A stretch of 64,000 bases of DNA. It comes from Streptomyces formicae. Its GTDB lineage: Bacteria > Actinomycetota > Actinomycetes > Streptomycetales > Streptomycetaceae. Shown piece after piece: positions 18,053-26,187 of the stretch (positions are counted from its first letter, which is position 1; each line of letters starts with the position of its first letter). Under the pieces are notes generated by a model. It was not told the origin of the DNA. It did no database searches and saw nothing but the letters and a program-made list of their open reading frames with translations. The translations under genes were made by a program, and so were the position numbers. The stretch lies in contig NZ_CP022685.1 of NCBI RefSeq assembly GCF_002556545.1, positions 7,604,001-7,668,000 of the forward strand. Direction: 5' to 3'.

Positions 18053-18426
18053 CCAGCTTCGGGGACGACCCCTTCGTCACCGCGGTGAAGCCGCTGGTGG
18101 ACGCCATGGGCGGCGAGCTGATGCCGCCCGCGGAGGCGGGGGCCGACGACGTCGTCCTCGCCTGGGAGGGCGAGGACGTGGTGGCCGTGCGGCTGCCGCA
18201 GCTCGCCGACTCCTTGGATCACATCCTGCTCGCCCTTGAGCGCAAGCGGGGGTGTCCACTGTCCGAGCTGGACCGCAAGGCGAAGCAGGAGGTCGTACGC
18301 ATATTGGAGGCGCGCGGAGCGTTCTCCGTGCGGCATGGTGTGGAGACGGTGGCGAGCGCCCTTGGCGTCAGCCGTTTCACCGTCTACAACTACCTGAACA
18401 GGGAGAACGCCGCTAAGGAGGGGTGA
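18049..18426 (+). CDS. Helix-turn-helix DNA-binding protein of the urate locus
   Basis: A 125-residue protein with a hydrophobic N-terminal domain (LVDAMGGELMPPAEAG, VVLAWEGEDVVAVRLP). Its C-terminal part has the helix LDRKAKQEVVRILEARGAF and an HTH, VETVASALGVSRFTVYNYLNR. The second half resembles the YlxR/PRD-like HTH in which one helix pair follows a regulatory helix. It is translationally coupled to the small upstream gene. Because it lies directly before the uraD-pucM-pucL operon, it is the best local candidate to bind the TCAACA-N3-TGTTGA operators at katA and uraD. That link is inference only. Confidence 0.72.
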   Translation: MTSFGDDPFVTAVKPLVDAMGGELMPPAEAGADDVVLAWEGEDVVAVRLPQLADSLDHILLALERKRGCPLSELDRKAKQEVVRILEARGAFSVRHGVETVASALGVSRFTVYNYLNRENAAKEG

Positions 18427-18450
18427 TTGTCCCCTCTGCGGGCCGGTGGT

Positions 18451-18478
18451 GGCTGGTCGCGCAGTTCCCCGCGCCCCT
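18451..18478 (+). repeat. Dispersed intergenic repeat, copy 1
   Basis: A 28-bp element starting GGCTGGTCGCGCAG and ending CGCGCCCCT. It is identical to the reverse complement of 42739-42766 and shares its last 22 bp with 42628-42649. It sits between the HTH gene stop and a terminator hairpin. Such elements are scattered between genes in Streptomyces genomes. Confidence 0.85.
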
Positions 18479-18514
18479 TGCGGGGCCTCCCCCCGAGTCA
18501 CTCTTCGCAGCTGA

Positions 18515-18542
18515 GCCGTCACCCGTATGAACGGGTGGCGGC
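18515..18542 (+). terminator. Terminator between the HTH gene and the urate operon
   Basis: GCCGTCACCCGT (18515-18526) pairs with ACGGGTGGCGGC (18531-18542) around an ATGA loop, with one G-T pair, followed by TTCTTTGTT. It separates the HTH gene from the uraD promoter. Confidence 0.8.
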
Positions 18543-18559
18543 TTCTTTGTTCAAGTTAT

Positions 18560-18601
18560 TTCAACAAACTGTTGACGCCGTGTTGTTGAAGGTCTTAGCT
18601 G
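18560..18601 (+). promoter_or_regulatory. uraD-pucM-pucL promoter with an operator over the -35 box
   Basis: TTCAACAAACTGTTGACG (18560-18577) contains TCAACA-N3-TGTTGA and ends in the -35 box TTGACG. After 18 bases comes the -10, TAGCTG (18596-18601). The start codon is 63 bp beyond the element. Sequence, orientation and spacing equal those at katA, so one regulator should control both. Confidence 0.85.
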
Positions 18602-18639
18602 TTCCGCAGCCCGTCCAGCACAAGGCCACGGAGGCTCCC

Positions 18640-19164
18640 GTGACTTCGAGTACGACACCGGGTCTCACCCGGTTCAACGCCTTGGAGGAGGCCGCGGCCA
18701 CCGCCGCCCTCCACGAGGTATGCGCCTCTTCGGCCTGGGGAGGAAAGCTCCTCTCCCAGCGCCCCTACGCCACTGTCGAAGCCCTCTTCGCCGCGAGCGA
18801 CGCCGCCATGGCCGAGCTCACCGCCGGCGATCTGGCCGAGGCGATGGCGGGGCACCCGCCGATCGGCCGCCCGAAGCCCGGGGACCCGACCTCGTCCCGC
18901 GAACAGCGGGGCATGGCGGGAGCCTCCGAGGAGCTCAAGGCCGAACTGCTCGAACTGAACCTGGCCTACCAGGAGAAGTTCGGGCACGTCTTCCTGATCT
19001 GCGCGACCGGCGCCACCGCCGAGTTCATGCTCGGACAGCTCAGGATCCGGATCGAGAACGAGGCGGAGGGAGAGCGGGAGATCGTCCGTACCGAACTGGG
19101 CAAGATCAACCGCATCCGTCTCACCCGTCTCGTAGCACTCGCAGAAGAAGGAAGCGACGCATGA
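18640..19164 (+). CDS. uraD: OHCU decarboxylase
   Basis: A 174-residue enzyme decarboxylating 2-oxo-4-hydroxy-4-carboxy-5-ureidoimidazoline to S-allantoin. The catalytic histidine is in the family motif GHPPIGRP, and the conserved EQ and NxxYxxKFGHVFLICATG segment (about 105-127) is present. GTG 18640 follows GGAGG. It overlaps the HIU hydrolase start by four bases (ATGA), and uricase follows within a few bases, so all three urate-degradation steps are on one transcript. The enzyme acts third in the pathway although its gene is first. Confidence 0.93.
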   Translation: MTSSTTPGLTRFNALEEAAATAALHEVCASSAWGGKLLSQRPYATVEALFAASDAAMAELTAGDLAEAMAGHPPIGRPKPGDPTSSREQRGMAGASEELKAELLELNLAYQEKFGHVFLICATGATAEFMLGQLRIRIENEAEGEREIVRTELGKINRIRLTRLVALAEEGSDA

Positions 19165-19568
19165 GCACCGCCACCACCGCCTCGGTGTCCACCCACATCC
19201 TGGACACCAGCGTCGGGCGCCCCGCCGAGGGCGTCGCCATCTCCCTGTCCGCCCGCAGTGGTACAGGCGAGGAGTGGCAGGCGCTCGGCGGCAGCGCGAC
19301 CGACGCGGACGGCCGCTGCAAGGACCTCCCGGCGCTGCCGGAAGGCACCACCCACGTACGTCTCGACTTCGAGACCGAGGCGTACTTCCTGAGTAAGAAG
19401 AACAAGCAAGCCGAGGCGCAGCAGGACGCCCCCGCGAATCGGGACAGCGGTGCGACCGGAGCGTTCTTCCCGGAGGTGGCGATCACGTTCGCCGTCACGC
19501 CGGGCGAGCACTACCACGTACCGCTGCTGCTCAACCCGTTCGGCTACTCCGTTTACCGAGGGAGCTAG
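19161..19568 (+). CDS. pucM: 5-hydroxyisourate hydrolase (transthyretin-like)
   Basis: A 135-residue transthyretin-related enzyme that opens 5-hydroxyisourate to OHCU. It has the N-terminal VSTHILDTSVGRPA with the catalytic histidine and the C-terminal signature ending SVYRGS. The family is usually about 110-115 residues; here roughly 20-25 extra polar residues (around 75-100, SKKNKQAEAQQDAPANRDSG) are inserted before FFPEVAITFAV. The insertion should lie in a surface loop. The start overlaps the uraD stop; uricase begins five bases after the stop. Confidence 0.94.
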   Translation: MSTATTASVSTHILDTSVGRPAEGVAISLSARSGTGEEWQALGGSATDADGRCKDLPALPEGTTHVRLDFETEAYFLSKKNKQAEAQQDAPANRDSGATGAFFPEVAITFAVTPGEHYHVPLLLNPFGYSVYRGS

Positions 19569-19573
19569 CAGAC

Positions 19574-20506
19574 ATGCCCACCATTCTGGGACAGAACCAG
19601 TACGGCAAGGCTGAGAACCGGGTCGTAAAGATCACGCGGGACGGCGACACCCACCACATCAAGGACCTGAACGTCTCGGTCGCCCTCTCCGGCGACCTGG
19701 ACGACGTCCACTACAACGGCTCGAACGCCAACTGCCTGCCGACGGACACCACGAAGAACACCTGCTTCGCGTTCGCCAAGGAATACGGCATCGAGTCCGC
19801 CGAGCAGTACGGCATCCACCTCGCCCGGCACTTCGTGGACAGCCAGCCCTCCATCCACCGCGCGCGGATCCGGATCGAGGAGTACTCCTGGGAGCGCATC
19901 GGCGGCTCCGACAGCAACTCCAAGTTCATCGGCGCCGACGAGGTCAAGCACTCCTTCGTCCGCAAGGGCCAGGAGACGCGGCTCGCCCAGATCACCTATG
20001 ACGGGGAGAACTTCGAGGTCCTCTCGGGTCTGAAGGACCTGACCGTGATGAACTCCACGAACTCCGAGTTCTGGGGCTACATCAAGGACAAGTACACGAC
20101 CCTGCAAGAGGACTACGACCGCATCCTCGCCACCTCCCTGTCCACCTGGTGGCGGCACAACTGGACCAACGACGAGCAGCGCATGCCCAGTTGGGAGCGG
20201 TCGTACGAGCAGTCCAAGAAGCACATCCTGCAGGCCTTCGTGGAGACCTACTCCCTGTCGCTCCAGCAGACGCTCTACCAGATGGGTTCGCGGGTCATCA
20301 ACAACCGCAGCGAGATCGACGAGATCCGCTTCTCCGCGCCCAACAAGCACCACTTCCGCCAGGACCTCTCCGCCTTCGGACTCGACAACGAGGCCAAGGA
20401 CGGCGCCGTCTACTACGCGGCCGACCGTCCCTACGGCCTCATCGAGGCCACGATCCTGCGGGACGGCGTCGAGCCGAAGATCCCGGTCGACATGACCAAC
20501 CTCTGA
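19574..20506 (+). CDS. pucL: Uricase (urate oxidase)
   Basis: A 310-residue cofactor-free urate oxidase producing 5-hydroxyisourate and hydrogen peroxide. Conserved features are GQNQYGKAENRVVKI with the catalytic lysine (Lys12), the active-site threonine region NCLPTDTTKNT, SFVRKGQ, and the substrate-binding Arg/Gln part with NKHHFRQDLSAFG near the C-terminus. Length is normal. It lacks the peroxisomal targeting signal of eukaryotic forms, as expected. The ATG is preceded by GAGGGAG. A GC-rich hairpin follows before the first permease gene. The peroxide produced explains the co-controlled catalase. Confidence 0.96.
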   Translation: MPTILGQNQYGKAENRVVKITRDGDTHHIKDLNVSVALSGDLDDVHYNGSNANCLPTDTTKNTCFAFAKEYGIESAEQYGIHLARHFVDSQPSIHRARIRIEEYSWERIGGSDSNSKFIGADEVKHSFVRKGQETRLAQITYDGENFEVLSGLKDLTVMNSTNSEFWGYIKDKYTTLQEDYDRILATSLSTWWRHNWTNDEQRMPSWERSYEQSKKHILQAFVETYSLSLQQTLYQMGSRVINNRSEIDEIRFSAPNKHHFRQDLSAFGLDNEAKDGAVYYAADRPYGLIEATILRDGVEPKIPVDMTNL

Positions 20507-20514
20507 CGCGGGAC

Positions 20515-20551
20515 GCGCGCCCCCGCCCCACCGCAGTGGGCGGGGGCGCGC
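20515..20551 (+). terminator. Terminator/attenuator after uricase
   Basis: A 14-bp all-GC stem, GCGCGCCCCCGCCC (20515-20528) and its complement (20538-20551), lies eight bases after the uricase stop. Only 19 bases separate it from the next start, so it may reduce rather than end transcription into the permease. Confidence 0.75.
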
Positions 20552-20570
20552 CACACCGGAGGGAACAGCA

Positions 20571-21998
20571 ATGGCACAGCCTGCATCGGGGCCCGCAGAA
20601 GGTCCATGTTCCACCCCACCGGACACAGCTGACTCAGCTGACGGCGGCTCGACCGCCGCCTGTCATCCGGTGGACGAGAAGCTCCACCCCTCGCGGCTCG
20701 TCCCCGCCGCGCTCCAGCACATCGCCGCCATGTACGCGGGTGTCGTCACCCCTCCGCTCATCATCGGCCAGGCGTGTGGCCTGGACACCGTGGCCCAGAC
20801 CCGGCTGATCGCCGCGGGTCTGCTGATCGCCGGTCTCGCCACCATCCTGCAGACCCTCGGCGTCAAGGGCTTCGTCGGCAACCGCCTGCCGTTCGTCAAC
20901 GCCGCCTCCTCCGCGGGCATCGCGCCCATCCTCGCCATCGCCGAGACCAACGCCAAGGGCGACCAACTCCCGGCGATCTACGGCGCGGTGATGGTCGCGG
21001 GCGTCTTCTGTCTCGCCGTGGGACCCTTCTTCGGCCGACTGCTCCGCTTCTTCCCGCCGCTGGTCACCGGCGTCGTCATCACCCTCATCGGCGTCACGCT
21101 GATGCCCGTGCCGGTCAAGTGGGCACAGGGCGGGGACGAGACCGACCCGACCTTCGGCGACATGAAGTACCTCGCGCTCGCCGCCTTCACGCTCGTCGTG
21201 ATCCTGCTCTTCCAGCGTTTCGGCCGCGGCTTCCTCAAGCAAGTCGCCCTGCTGGCAGGCATGTTCATCGGCACGCTCGCCGCGATCCCGTTCGGGATGG
21301 CCGACTTCACCTCCGTACAGACGGCGCCGCTCGCCGCGCTGCCCACGCCGTTCGCCGCGGGGGCGCCGGTCTTCCAGCCCGCCGCGATCCTCTCGCTCTG
21401 CATCGTGATGCTGGTCCTGATGACGGAGTCGGCTGCCGGGATGCTGGCCCTCGGCGAGATCTGCGAGCGCAAGACCGACGGGAAGACCATCACCCGCGGC
21501 CTGCGCACGGACGGCATCGCCACGCTCGTGGGACCGGTGTTCGGCGGCTTCCCGACCTCGGCCTTCGCGCAGAACGTCGGCGTCGTCTCCCTGACCCGGG
21601 TCCGCAGCCGGTACGTCGTCGCCGTCGCGGGCGGCGCGCTCATCGTGCTCGGCGCCTTCCCGGTGCTCGGCGCGGTCGTGAACGTCGTCCCCATGCCGGT
21701 GCTCGGCGGCGCGGGCATCGTCCTCTTCGGCTCCATCGCGGTCAGCGGCATCCGTACGCTCTCCGAGGCGGGCCTGGACGACAGTTCCAACATCATCCTG
21801 GTGGCCGTGTCGCTCGGAGCGGGCATCATCCCGCTCGCCGCGCCCACCTTCTACGCGGAGTTCCCCGCGTGGGCCCAGACCGTGCTCGGCTCCGGCATCA
21901 GCGCCGGTGCGCTCGTCGCGGTCACGCTCAACCTGTTCTTCCACCATCTCGGCACCCGTAGCAGCGCCAACGCGGCTGCGGCACTCAAATCTTCCTAG
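20571..21998 (+). CDS. NCS2 (NAT) purine permease 1
   Basis: A 475-residue, about 14-helix nucleobase symporter of the NCS2/NAT family. It has the QH motif in the first helix (LQHIAAMYAGVV) and the NAT signature QNVGVVSLTRVRSR, with Gln first and Thr-Arg at the end. That pattern is found in xanthine/urate transporters rather than uracil ones. Hydrophilic N-terminal 40 residues precede helix 1, with the shared HPVDEKLHP motif. It follows uricase by 64 bp and precedes a guanine-type deaminase by 46 bp, consistent with import of urate or xanthine. Two paralogues are encoded at 23723 and 26483. Confidence 0.92.
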   Translation: MAQPASGPAEGPCSTPPDTADSADGGSTAACHPVDEKLHPSRLVPAALQHIAAMYAGVVTPPLIIGQACGLDTVAQTRLIAAGLLIAGLATILQTLGVKGFVGNRLPFVNAASSAGIAPILAIAETNAKGDQLPAIYGAVMVAGVFCLAVGPFFGRLLRFFPPLVTGVVITLIGVTLMPVPVKWAQGGDETDPTFGDMKYLALAAFTLVVILLFQRFGRGFLKQVALLAGMFIGTLAAIPFGMADFTSVQTAPLAALPTPFAAGAPVFQPAAILSLCIVMLVLMTESAAGMLALGEICERKTDGKTITRGLRTDGIATLVGPVFGGFPTSAFAQNVGVVSLTRVRSRYVVAVAGGALIVLGAFPVLGAVVNVVPMPVLGGAGIVLFGSIAVSGIRTLSEAGLDDSSNIILVAVSLGAGIIPLAAPTFYAEFPAWAQTVLGSGISAGALVAVTLNLFFHHLGTRSSANAAAALKSS

Positions 21999-22044
21999 GG
22001 TCATGCCGTGCCCACATCGCCACTCACCGAGTAAAGGAAGCACC

Positions 22045-23454
22045 ATGGCAGCATCGGCAACCCCCAGCAGCACCGCAGGCGCCGTCGAGCGCATCGTCAT
22101 CGAGAACGTCGCCATCGCGACGGTCGACGCCACCGACACCGAGTACGCCTCGGGTCACATCGTCGTCGCGGGCAACAGGATCGAGTCCATCGGGGCGGGC
22201 AAGGCTCCCGAGGGCCTGGAGAACGTCGTGCGCCGCGTCGACGGCACGGGACACCTCGCCACGCCCGGCCTGGTCAACACGCACCACCACTTCTACCAGT
22301 GGATCACCAGGGGCCTGGCCACCGACCACAACCTGTTCAACTGGCTGGTGGCGCTGTACCCGACCTGGGCGCGCATCGACGAGCAGATGACGTACGCGGC
22401 CGCGCAGGGCTCCCTCGGCATGATGGCCCGCGGCGGTGTCACCACCGCCATGGACCACCACTACGTCTTCCCGAAGGGCTCCGGCGACCTGTCGGGCTCG
22501 ATCATCCGTGCCGCCTCCGAGATGGGCGTCCGCTTCACCCTGGCCCGCGGCTCCATGGACCGCAGCGAGAAGGACGGCGGCCTGCCGCCGGACTTCGCCG
22601 TCGAGACCCTCGAAGGCGCGCTCGCCGCGACCGAGGAGACCGTCAAGAAGCACCACGACGCGTCCTTCGACGCGATGACGCAGGTGGCCGTCGCGCCCTG
22701 CTCGCCGTTCTCCGTCTCCACCGAACTCATGAAGCAGGGCGCCGAGTTGGCGCGTCGCCTCGGCGTACGACTGCACACCCACGGCAGCGAGACGGTCGAG
22801 GAGGAGAAGTTCTGCCACGAGCTGTTCGGCATGGGCCCGACCGACTACTTCGAGTCGACCGGATGGCTGGGTGAGGACGTGTGGATGGCGCACTGCGTCC
22901 ACATGAACGACTCCGACATCGCGGCGTTCGCCCGTACCGGTACGGGCGTTGCCCACTGCCCGTCCTCCAACGCGCGTCTGGCGGCCGGTATCGCCCGCGT
23001 CCCCGACATGCTCAAGGCGGGCGTCCCCGTCGGCCTCGGCGTCGACGGCACCGCTTCCAACGAGTCCGGCGAGCTCCACACCGAGCTGCGCAACGCCCTG
23101 CTCATCAACCGCCTCGGCGCGCACCGCGAGGCCGCCCTGAACGCCCGTCAGGCGCTGCGCCTCGGCACCTACGGTGGCGCGCAGGTCCTGGGGCGCGCCA
23201 CGCAGATCGGCTCCCTGGAGGCGGGCAAGCTCGCCGACCTGGTGCTCTGGAAGATCGACGGCATCGGGCACGCCTCGATCGCCGACCCGGTGACCGCCAT
23301 CGTCTTCGGCGCCGCGGCCCCGGTCACGCTCTCCCTCGTCAACGGCGAGCCGGTCGTCGAGAACGGCCGCCTGCTGCACGCCGACGAGGACGCCATCGCC
23401 CGCTCCACGCGGGAGGAGGCGCAGCGTCTCGCGCGGATCGCCGCCGGGAGCTGA
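22045..23454 (+). CDS. Amidohydrolase, 8-oxoguanine/guanine deaminase type
   Basis: A 469-residue metal-dependent hydrolase of the TRZ/ATZ deaminase group. Metal ligands are visible in TPGLVNTHHHFYQ (HxH), HTHGSETVEEE, HCVHM and GVDGTASNESGE. The sequence FCHELFGMGPTDYFESTGWLG is the substrate-side helix typical of 8-oxoguanine deaminases annotated in Streptomyces. It would convert 8-oxoguanine to urate, feeding uricase, or guanine to xanthine. ATG 22045 follows AAAGGAAG. It lies between two NCS2 permeases, supporting a purine substrate. Exact specificity cannot be fixed without structure or assay. Confidence 0.88.
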   Translation: MAASATPSSTAGAVERIVIENVAIATVDATDTEYASGHIVVAGNRIESIGAGKAPEGLENVVRRVDGTGHLATPGLVNTHHHFYQWITRGLATDHNLFNWLVALYPTWARIDEQMTYAAAQGSLGMMARGGVTTAMDHHYVFPKGSGDLSGSIIRAASEMGVRFTLARGSMDRSEKDGGLPPDFAVETLEGALAATEETVKKHHDASFDAMTQVAVAPCSPFSVSTELMKQGAELARRLGVRLHTHGSETVEEEKFCHELFGMGPTDYFESTGWLGEDVWMAHCVHMNDSDIAAFARTGTGVAHCPSSNARLAAGIARVPDMLKAGVPVGLGVDGTASNESGELHTELRNALLINRLGAHREAALNARQALRLGTYGGAQVLGRATQIGSLEAGKLADLVLWKIDGIGHASIADPVTAIVFGAAAPVTLSLVNGEPVVENGRLLHADEDAIARSTREEAQRLARIAAGS

Positions 23455-23493
23455 ACCCATGAACTCCGGTTGAGGGGGACGGCCCTCGACCGG

Positions 23494-23566
23494 ACTTGAG
23501 CAGCCGAGCGGGCTGCTCAAGTTGCCGCCCCGGAACGCGGCCCAAAACTTCGCGTTCCCGGGGCGG
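23494..23566 (+). terminator. Double hairpin after the deaminase gene
   Basis: Two stems in tandem. ACTTGAGCAGCC (23494-23505) pairs with 23511-23522. CCGCCCCGGAACGCG (23525-23539) pairs with 23551-23566, with one bulged C. They end the uricase-permease-deaminase unit. About 155 bp of leader then precede the second permease; no riboswitch fold is recognisable in it. Confidence 0.78.
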
Positions 23567-23722
23567 TCAGCACTACCTGGGCGCATTTCCACCGGCCACG
23601 CCGGTACCTCTCAGCACCACCCACAACCTCATACCGAGCAAGTCCTTGCACGACGCACCACCTCCCAGAAGCGAAAAGTGCCGGCGCTCAGCCGGGACCG
23701 GAAAACAACCGGAGGAGCCACA

Positions 23723-25186
23723 GTGGCCAATCAGCCCAGGTTCACCAAGCAAGGCACCACCCCAGGCACCACCCCGGGCCCGGACACCGACGAGGGGTCC
23801 ATACACCCCGTCGACGAGAAGCTCCCCCCGCTGAAGATGGCGACGACCGGCCTCCAGCACGTCGCCGCCATGTACGCGGGAGTCGTCGCGCCCCCGCTCA
23901 TCGTGGGAGCGGCGATCGGCCTCTCCGCCAAGGAACTCACCTTCCTCACCGGCGCCTGTCTCTTCACCGCGGGCCTCGCGACCTTCCTGCAGACCCTCGG
24001 CGTCTGGAAGATCGGCGCCCGCCTCCCCTTCGTCAACGGCGTGACCTTCGCCGGTGTCGCGCCCATGCTCGCCGTCGTCGACTCCACCAAGGACAAGGAC
24101 GACGCGCTGCCGATCATCTTCGGCGCGGTCATCGTCGCGGGCGTGCTCGGCTTCATCGCCGCCCCGTTCTTCTCCAAGATGATCCGCTTCTTCCCGCCGG
24201 TCGTGACCGGCACGGTCATCACCCTGATCGGCATCTCGCTGATGCCCGTCGCCTTCGGCTGGGCGCAGGGACCGGTCCCCGGGGCCGACGACTACGGCTC
24301 GATGAAGAACCTGGGCCTCGCGGGCATCACGCTCGTGGTCGTCCTGCTCCTTCGCCGCTTCACCACCGGGTTCGTGAAGCAGATCGCCGTACTGCTCGGC
24401 CTGGTCATCGGCACGGTCATCGCGATCCCCTTCGGCGTCACGGACTTCGGCCCGGTCGGCGACGCGGACGTCGTCGGCTTCCCGACGCCCTTCCACTTCG
24501 GCGCCCCGCAGTTCGCGGCCGCCGCGATCGTCTCCCTGTGCGTGGTCATGGTGGTCTCGATGACCGAGTCCACCGCCGACATGCTGGCGCTCGGTGAGAT
24601 CGTCGACCGCCCCGCCGACGAGAAGACCATCGCGGCGGGCCTGCGCGCCGACACCCTCGGCTCGGCGATCAGCCCGCTCTTCAACGGCTTCATGTGCAGC
24701 GCCTTCGCGCAGAACATCGGTCTGGTCGCGATGACGAAGATCCGCAGCCGGTACGTCGTGGCGGCGGGCGGCGGCTTCCTCGTCCTGATGGGTCTGTGCC
24801 CGATGGCGGCGTCGCTGATCGCGGTCGTGCCGCGCCCGGTGCTCGGCGGCGCGGGCGTGGTCCTCTTCGGTTCGGTCGCGGCGAGCGGCATCCAGACGCT
24901 GGTGAAGGCGAACCTGGAGAAGGACAACAACGTCCTGATCGTGGCGGTCTCGCTGGCCGTCGGCCTGATCCCGATCGCGGCGCCGGAGTTCTACCACGCG
25001 TTCCCGGAGACCGCGAAGATCATCCTCGACTCGGGCATCTCGACGGGCTGCGTGGCCGCCGTCCTCCTGAACCTGGTCTTCAACCACATCGGCAAGGGCC
25101 GTGAGGACGACGACGTCACGGCGCCGATGGAGGGCGGCGAGGCGATCGCGGAGACGCGGGTGCCGGGGCAGGCCGTGGCGCACTGA
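23723..25186 (+). CDS. NCS2 (NAT) purine permease 2
   Basis: A 487-residue paralogue of the permease at 20571, with the same elements: SIHPVDEKLPP before helix 1, the QH motif LQHVAAMYAGVV, and the NAT signature QNIGLVAMTKIRSR. Lys at the second-last signature position (Arg in permease 1) is a known specificity position in the family, so transported bases may differ. The first 25 residues are a Thr/Pro-rich cytoplasmic extension. GTG 23723 follows GGAGGA. It has its own leader after a double terminator, and a bidirectional hairpin follows. Confidence 0.91.
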   Translation: MANQPRFTKQGTTPGTTPGPDTDEGSIHPVDEKLPPLKMATTGLQHVAAMYAGVVAPPLIVGAAIGLSAKELTFLTGACLFTAGLATFLQTLGVWKIGARLPFVNGVTFAGVAPMLAVVDSTKDKDDALPIIFGAVIVAGVLGFIAAPFFSKMIRFFPPVVTGTVITLIGISLMPVAFGWAQGPVPGADDYGSMKNLGLAGITLVVVLLLRRFTTGFVKQIAVLLGLVIGTVIAIPFGVTDFGPVGDADVVGFPTPFHFGAPQFAAAAIVSLCVVMVVSMTESTADMLALGEIVDRPADEKTIAAGLRADTLGSAISPLFNGFMCSAFAQNIGLVAMTKIRSRYVVAAGGGFLVLMGLCPMAASLIAVVPRPVLGGAGVVLFGSVAASGIQTLVKANLEKDNNVLIVAVSLAVGLIPIAAPEFYHAFPETAKIILDSGISTGCVAAVLLNLVFNHIGKGREDDDVTAPMEGGEAIAETRVPGQAVAH

Positions 25187-25218
25187 GCCACCGGCCCACG
25201 GCCACCGGTTGTTCCGGC

Positions 25219-25251
25219 GCCCCTCGCGCGGTCAGGACCCGCGCGAGGGGC
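25219..25251. terminator. Bidirectional terminator
   Basis: GCCCCTCGCGCGG (25219-25231) pairs with 25239-25251, a 13-bp stem with a 7-base loop. It sits in the 86-bp gap between the convergent permease 2 and ADP-ribosyltransferase genes, serving both. Confidence 0.8.
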
Positions 25252-25272
25252 CGCCGCGCGAGCGGCCACCGC

Positions 25273-26187
25273 TCAGTCGCTGTCGATGTCCATCGCGTCG
25301 CCCTGCCCGGCCGCGGCCTGCCCCGCCCCGGCGCCACCGGCGGGGATGACCTTGAGGATGTTGCCGTTCTTGTCGCACAGCTCCGCGCGCAGGATGTGAC
25401 CGGCCGTCATGCCCCGCCAGAAGATGACCTCCTGCTGCTGGACGAAGGACGTGGTGCCCAGCGTGTCCACCAGGTCGATGCCGCCGGGCGCGCTGATCAC
25501 ATAGCGGTAGCCGCTGCCGTCGGGCTGGCGTGCCCAGTCGGGCACGTATCCGCCGGGGGAGCGGGTGGTGCTGACGAAACCGGTCTTCTGCAGCAGCTTC
25601 TGGTAGTGCCGCAGGCTGGCCGGGAGCTTGTCGTTCCAGGCGTCGAACCCCTTGCCGAGGATCTGGTCGGGGGTGCGCTTGTCCCACCGGTACAGGAGTT
25701 CGTTGTCCTTGCGGTAGAGCAGCGGCGGGAGGGGGCGCCCACCGCCCGCCTTGTCCTCGCGCATCGTCTTCACCTTGGCCGGGTCGACGCCGTACTTGCT
25801 GTCGCCGAACCCGACCGCCTCCTGGGGCGTCGGAGTGGTGGACCGCGGGTACTTGCCGCGCTCGGCCATGAACGACTGGTAGTCGGCCTCGTCCGCCTCG
25901 GAGTCCATGCCGCCGTCCGAGATCTCCTCGGCATCGGAGAAGTCCCGCTGGTCGATGTCCATGGCCATCGAGTCCTGCCCCGGCGCCCGCTGCACCACGG
26001 GCTGTTCGCCCCGCTGTTCGCCCTGCCGCTCGTCCTGCTGAAGCAGTTGGACGACGGCGGCGTTGCCCGCGGCGGCCTGGAGCGCCTGGAGCCGCTGCAA
26101 GGGGGAGCCCGCTCCGGCCGGGGATCTGCGGGCCGCGGCTCGCGACGTCGCTGGGGCGGTTTTCCTGGCGTGGTCGTGTTCGCGCAA
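25273..26187 (-). CDS. Pierisin/scabin-like ADP-ribosyltransferase toxin with an export-cargo-type leader
   Basis: A 304-residue protein. The C-terminal half carries the R-S-E triad of DNA/nucleoside-modifying ADP-ribosyltransferases: Arg167 in LLYRWDKR, Ser206-Thr-Thr in GFVSTTR, and Gln251-x-Glu253 in QQQEVIFWRG. GGIDLVDTLG and the YR(D/K)DNELLYR run-in also match the pierisin/scabin group. Residues 30-49 read LQRLQALQAAAGNAAVVQLL, a helix common at the start of Streptomyces toxins, including cargo of extracellular contractile injection systems. No Sec signal is seen. Two SMAMDID/DAMDIDS peptides flank the catalytic part. TTG 26187 is preferred for its GAGGAG site; GTG 26214 is the alternative. 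No immunity gene is adjacent. It interrupts the permease genes. Confidence 0.82.
   Translation of the reverse strand: MREHDHARKTAPATSRAAARRSPAGAGSPLQRLQALQAAAGNAAVVQLLQQDERQGEQRGEQPVVQRAPGQDSMAMDIDQRDFSDAEEISDGGMDSEADEADYQSFMAERGKYPRSTTPTPQEAVGFGDSKYGVDPAKVKTMREDKAGGGRPLPPLLYRKDNELLYRWDKRTPDQILGKGFDAWNDKLPASLRHYQKLLQKTGFVSTTRSPGGYVPDWARQPDGSGYRYVISAPGGIDLVDTLGTTSFVQQQEVIFWRGMTAGHILRAELCDKNGNILKVIPAGGAGAGQAAAGQGDAMDIDSD

Noticed and set aside
23567..23722. Leader of permease 2 as a purine riboswitch
   Set aside because: Apart from the terminators before it, no three-way junction or conserved purine-aptamer loops can be read; only ordinary GC hairpins are possible.
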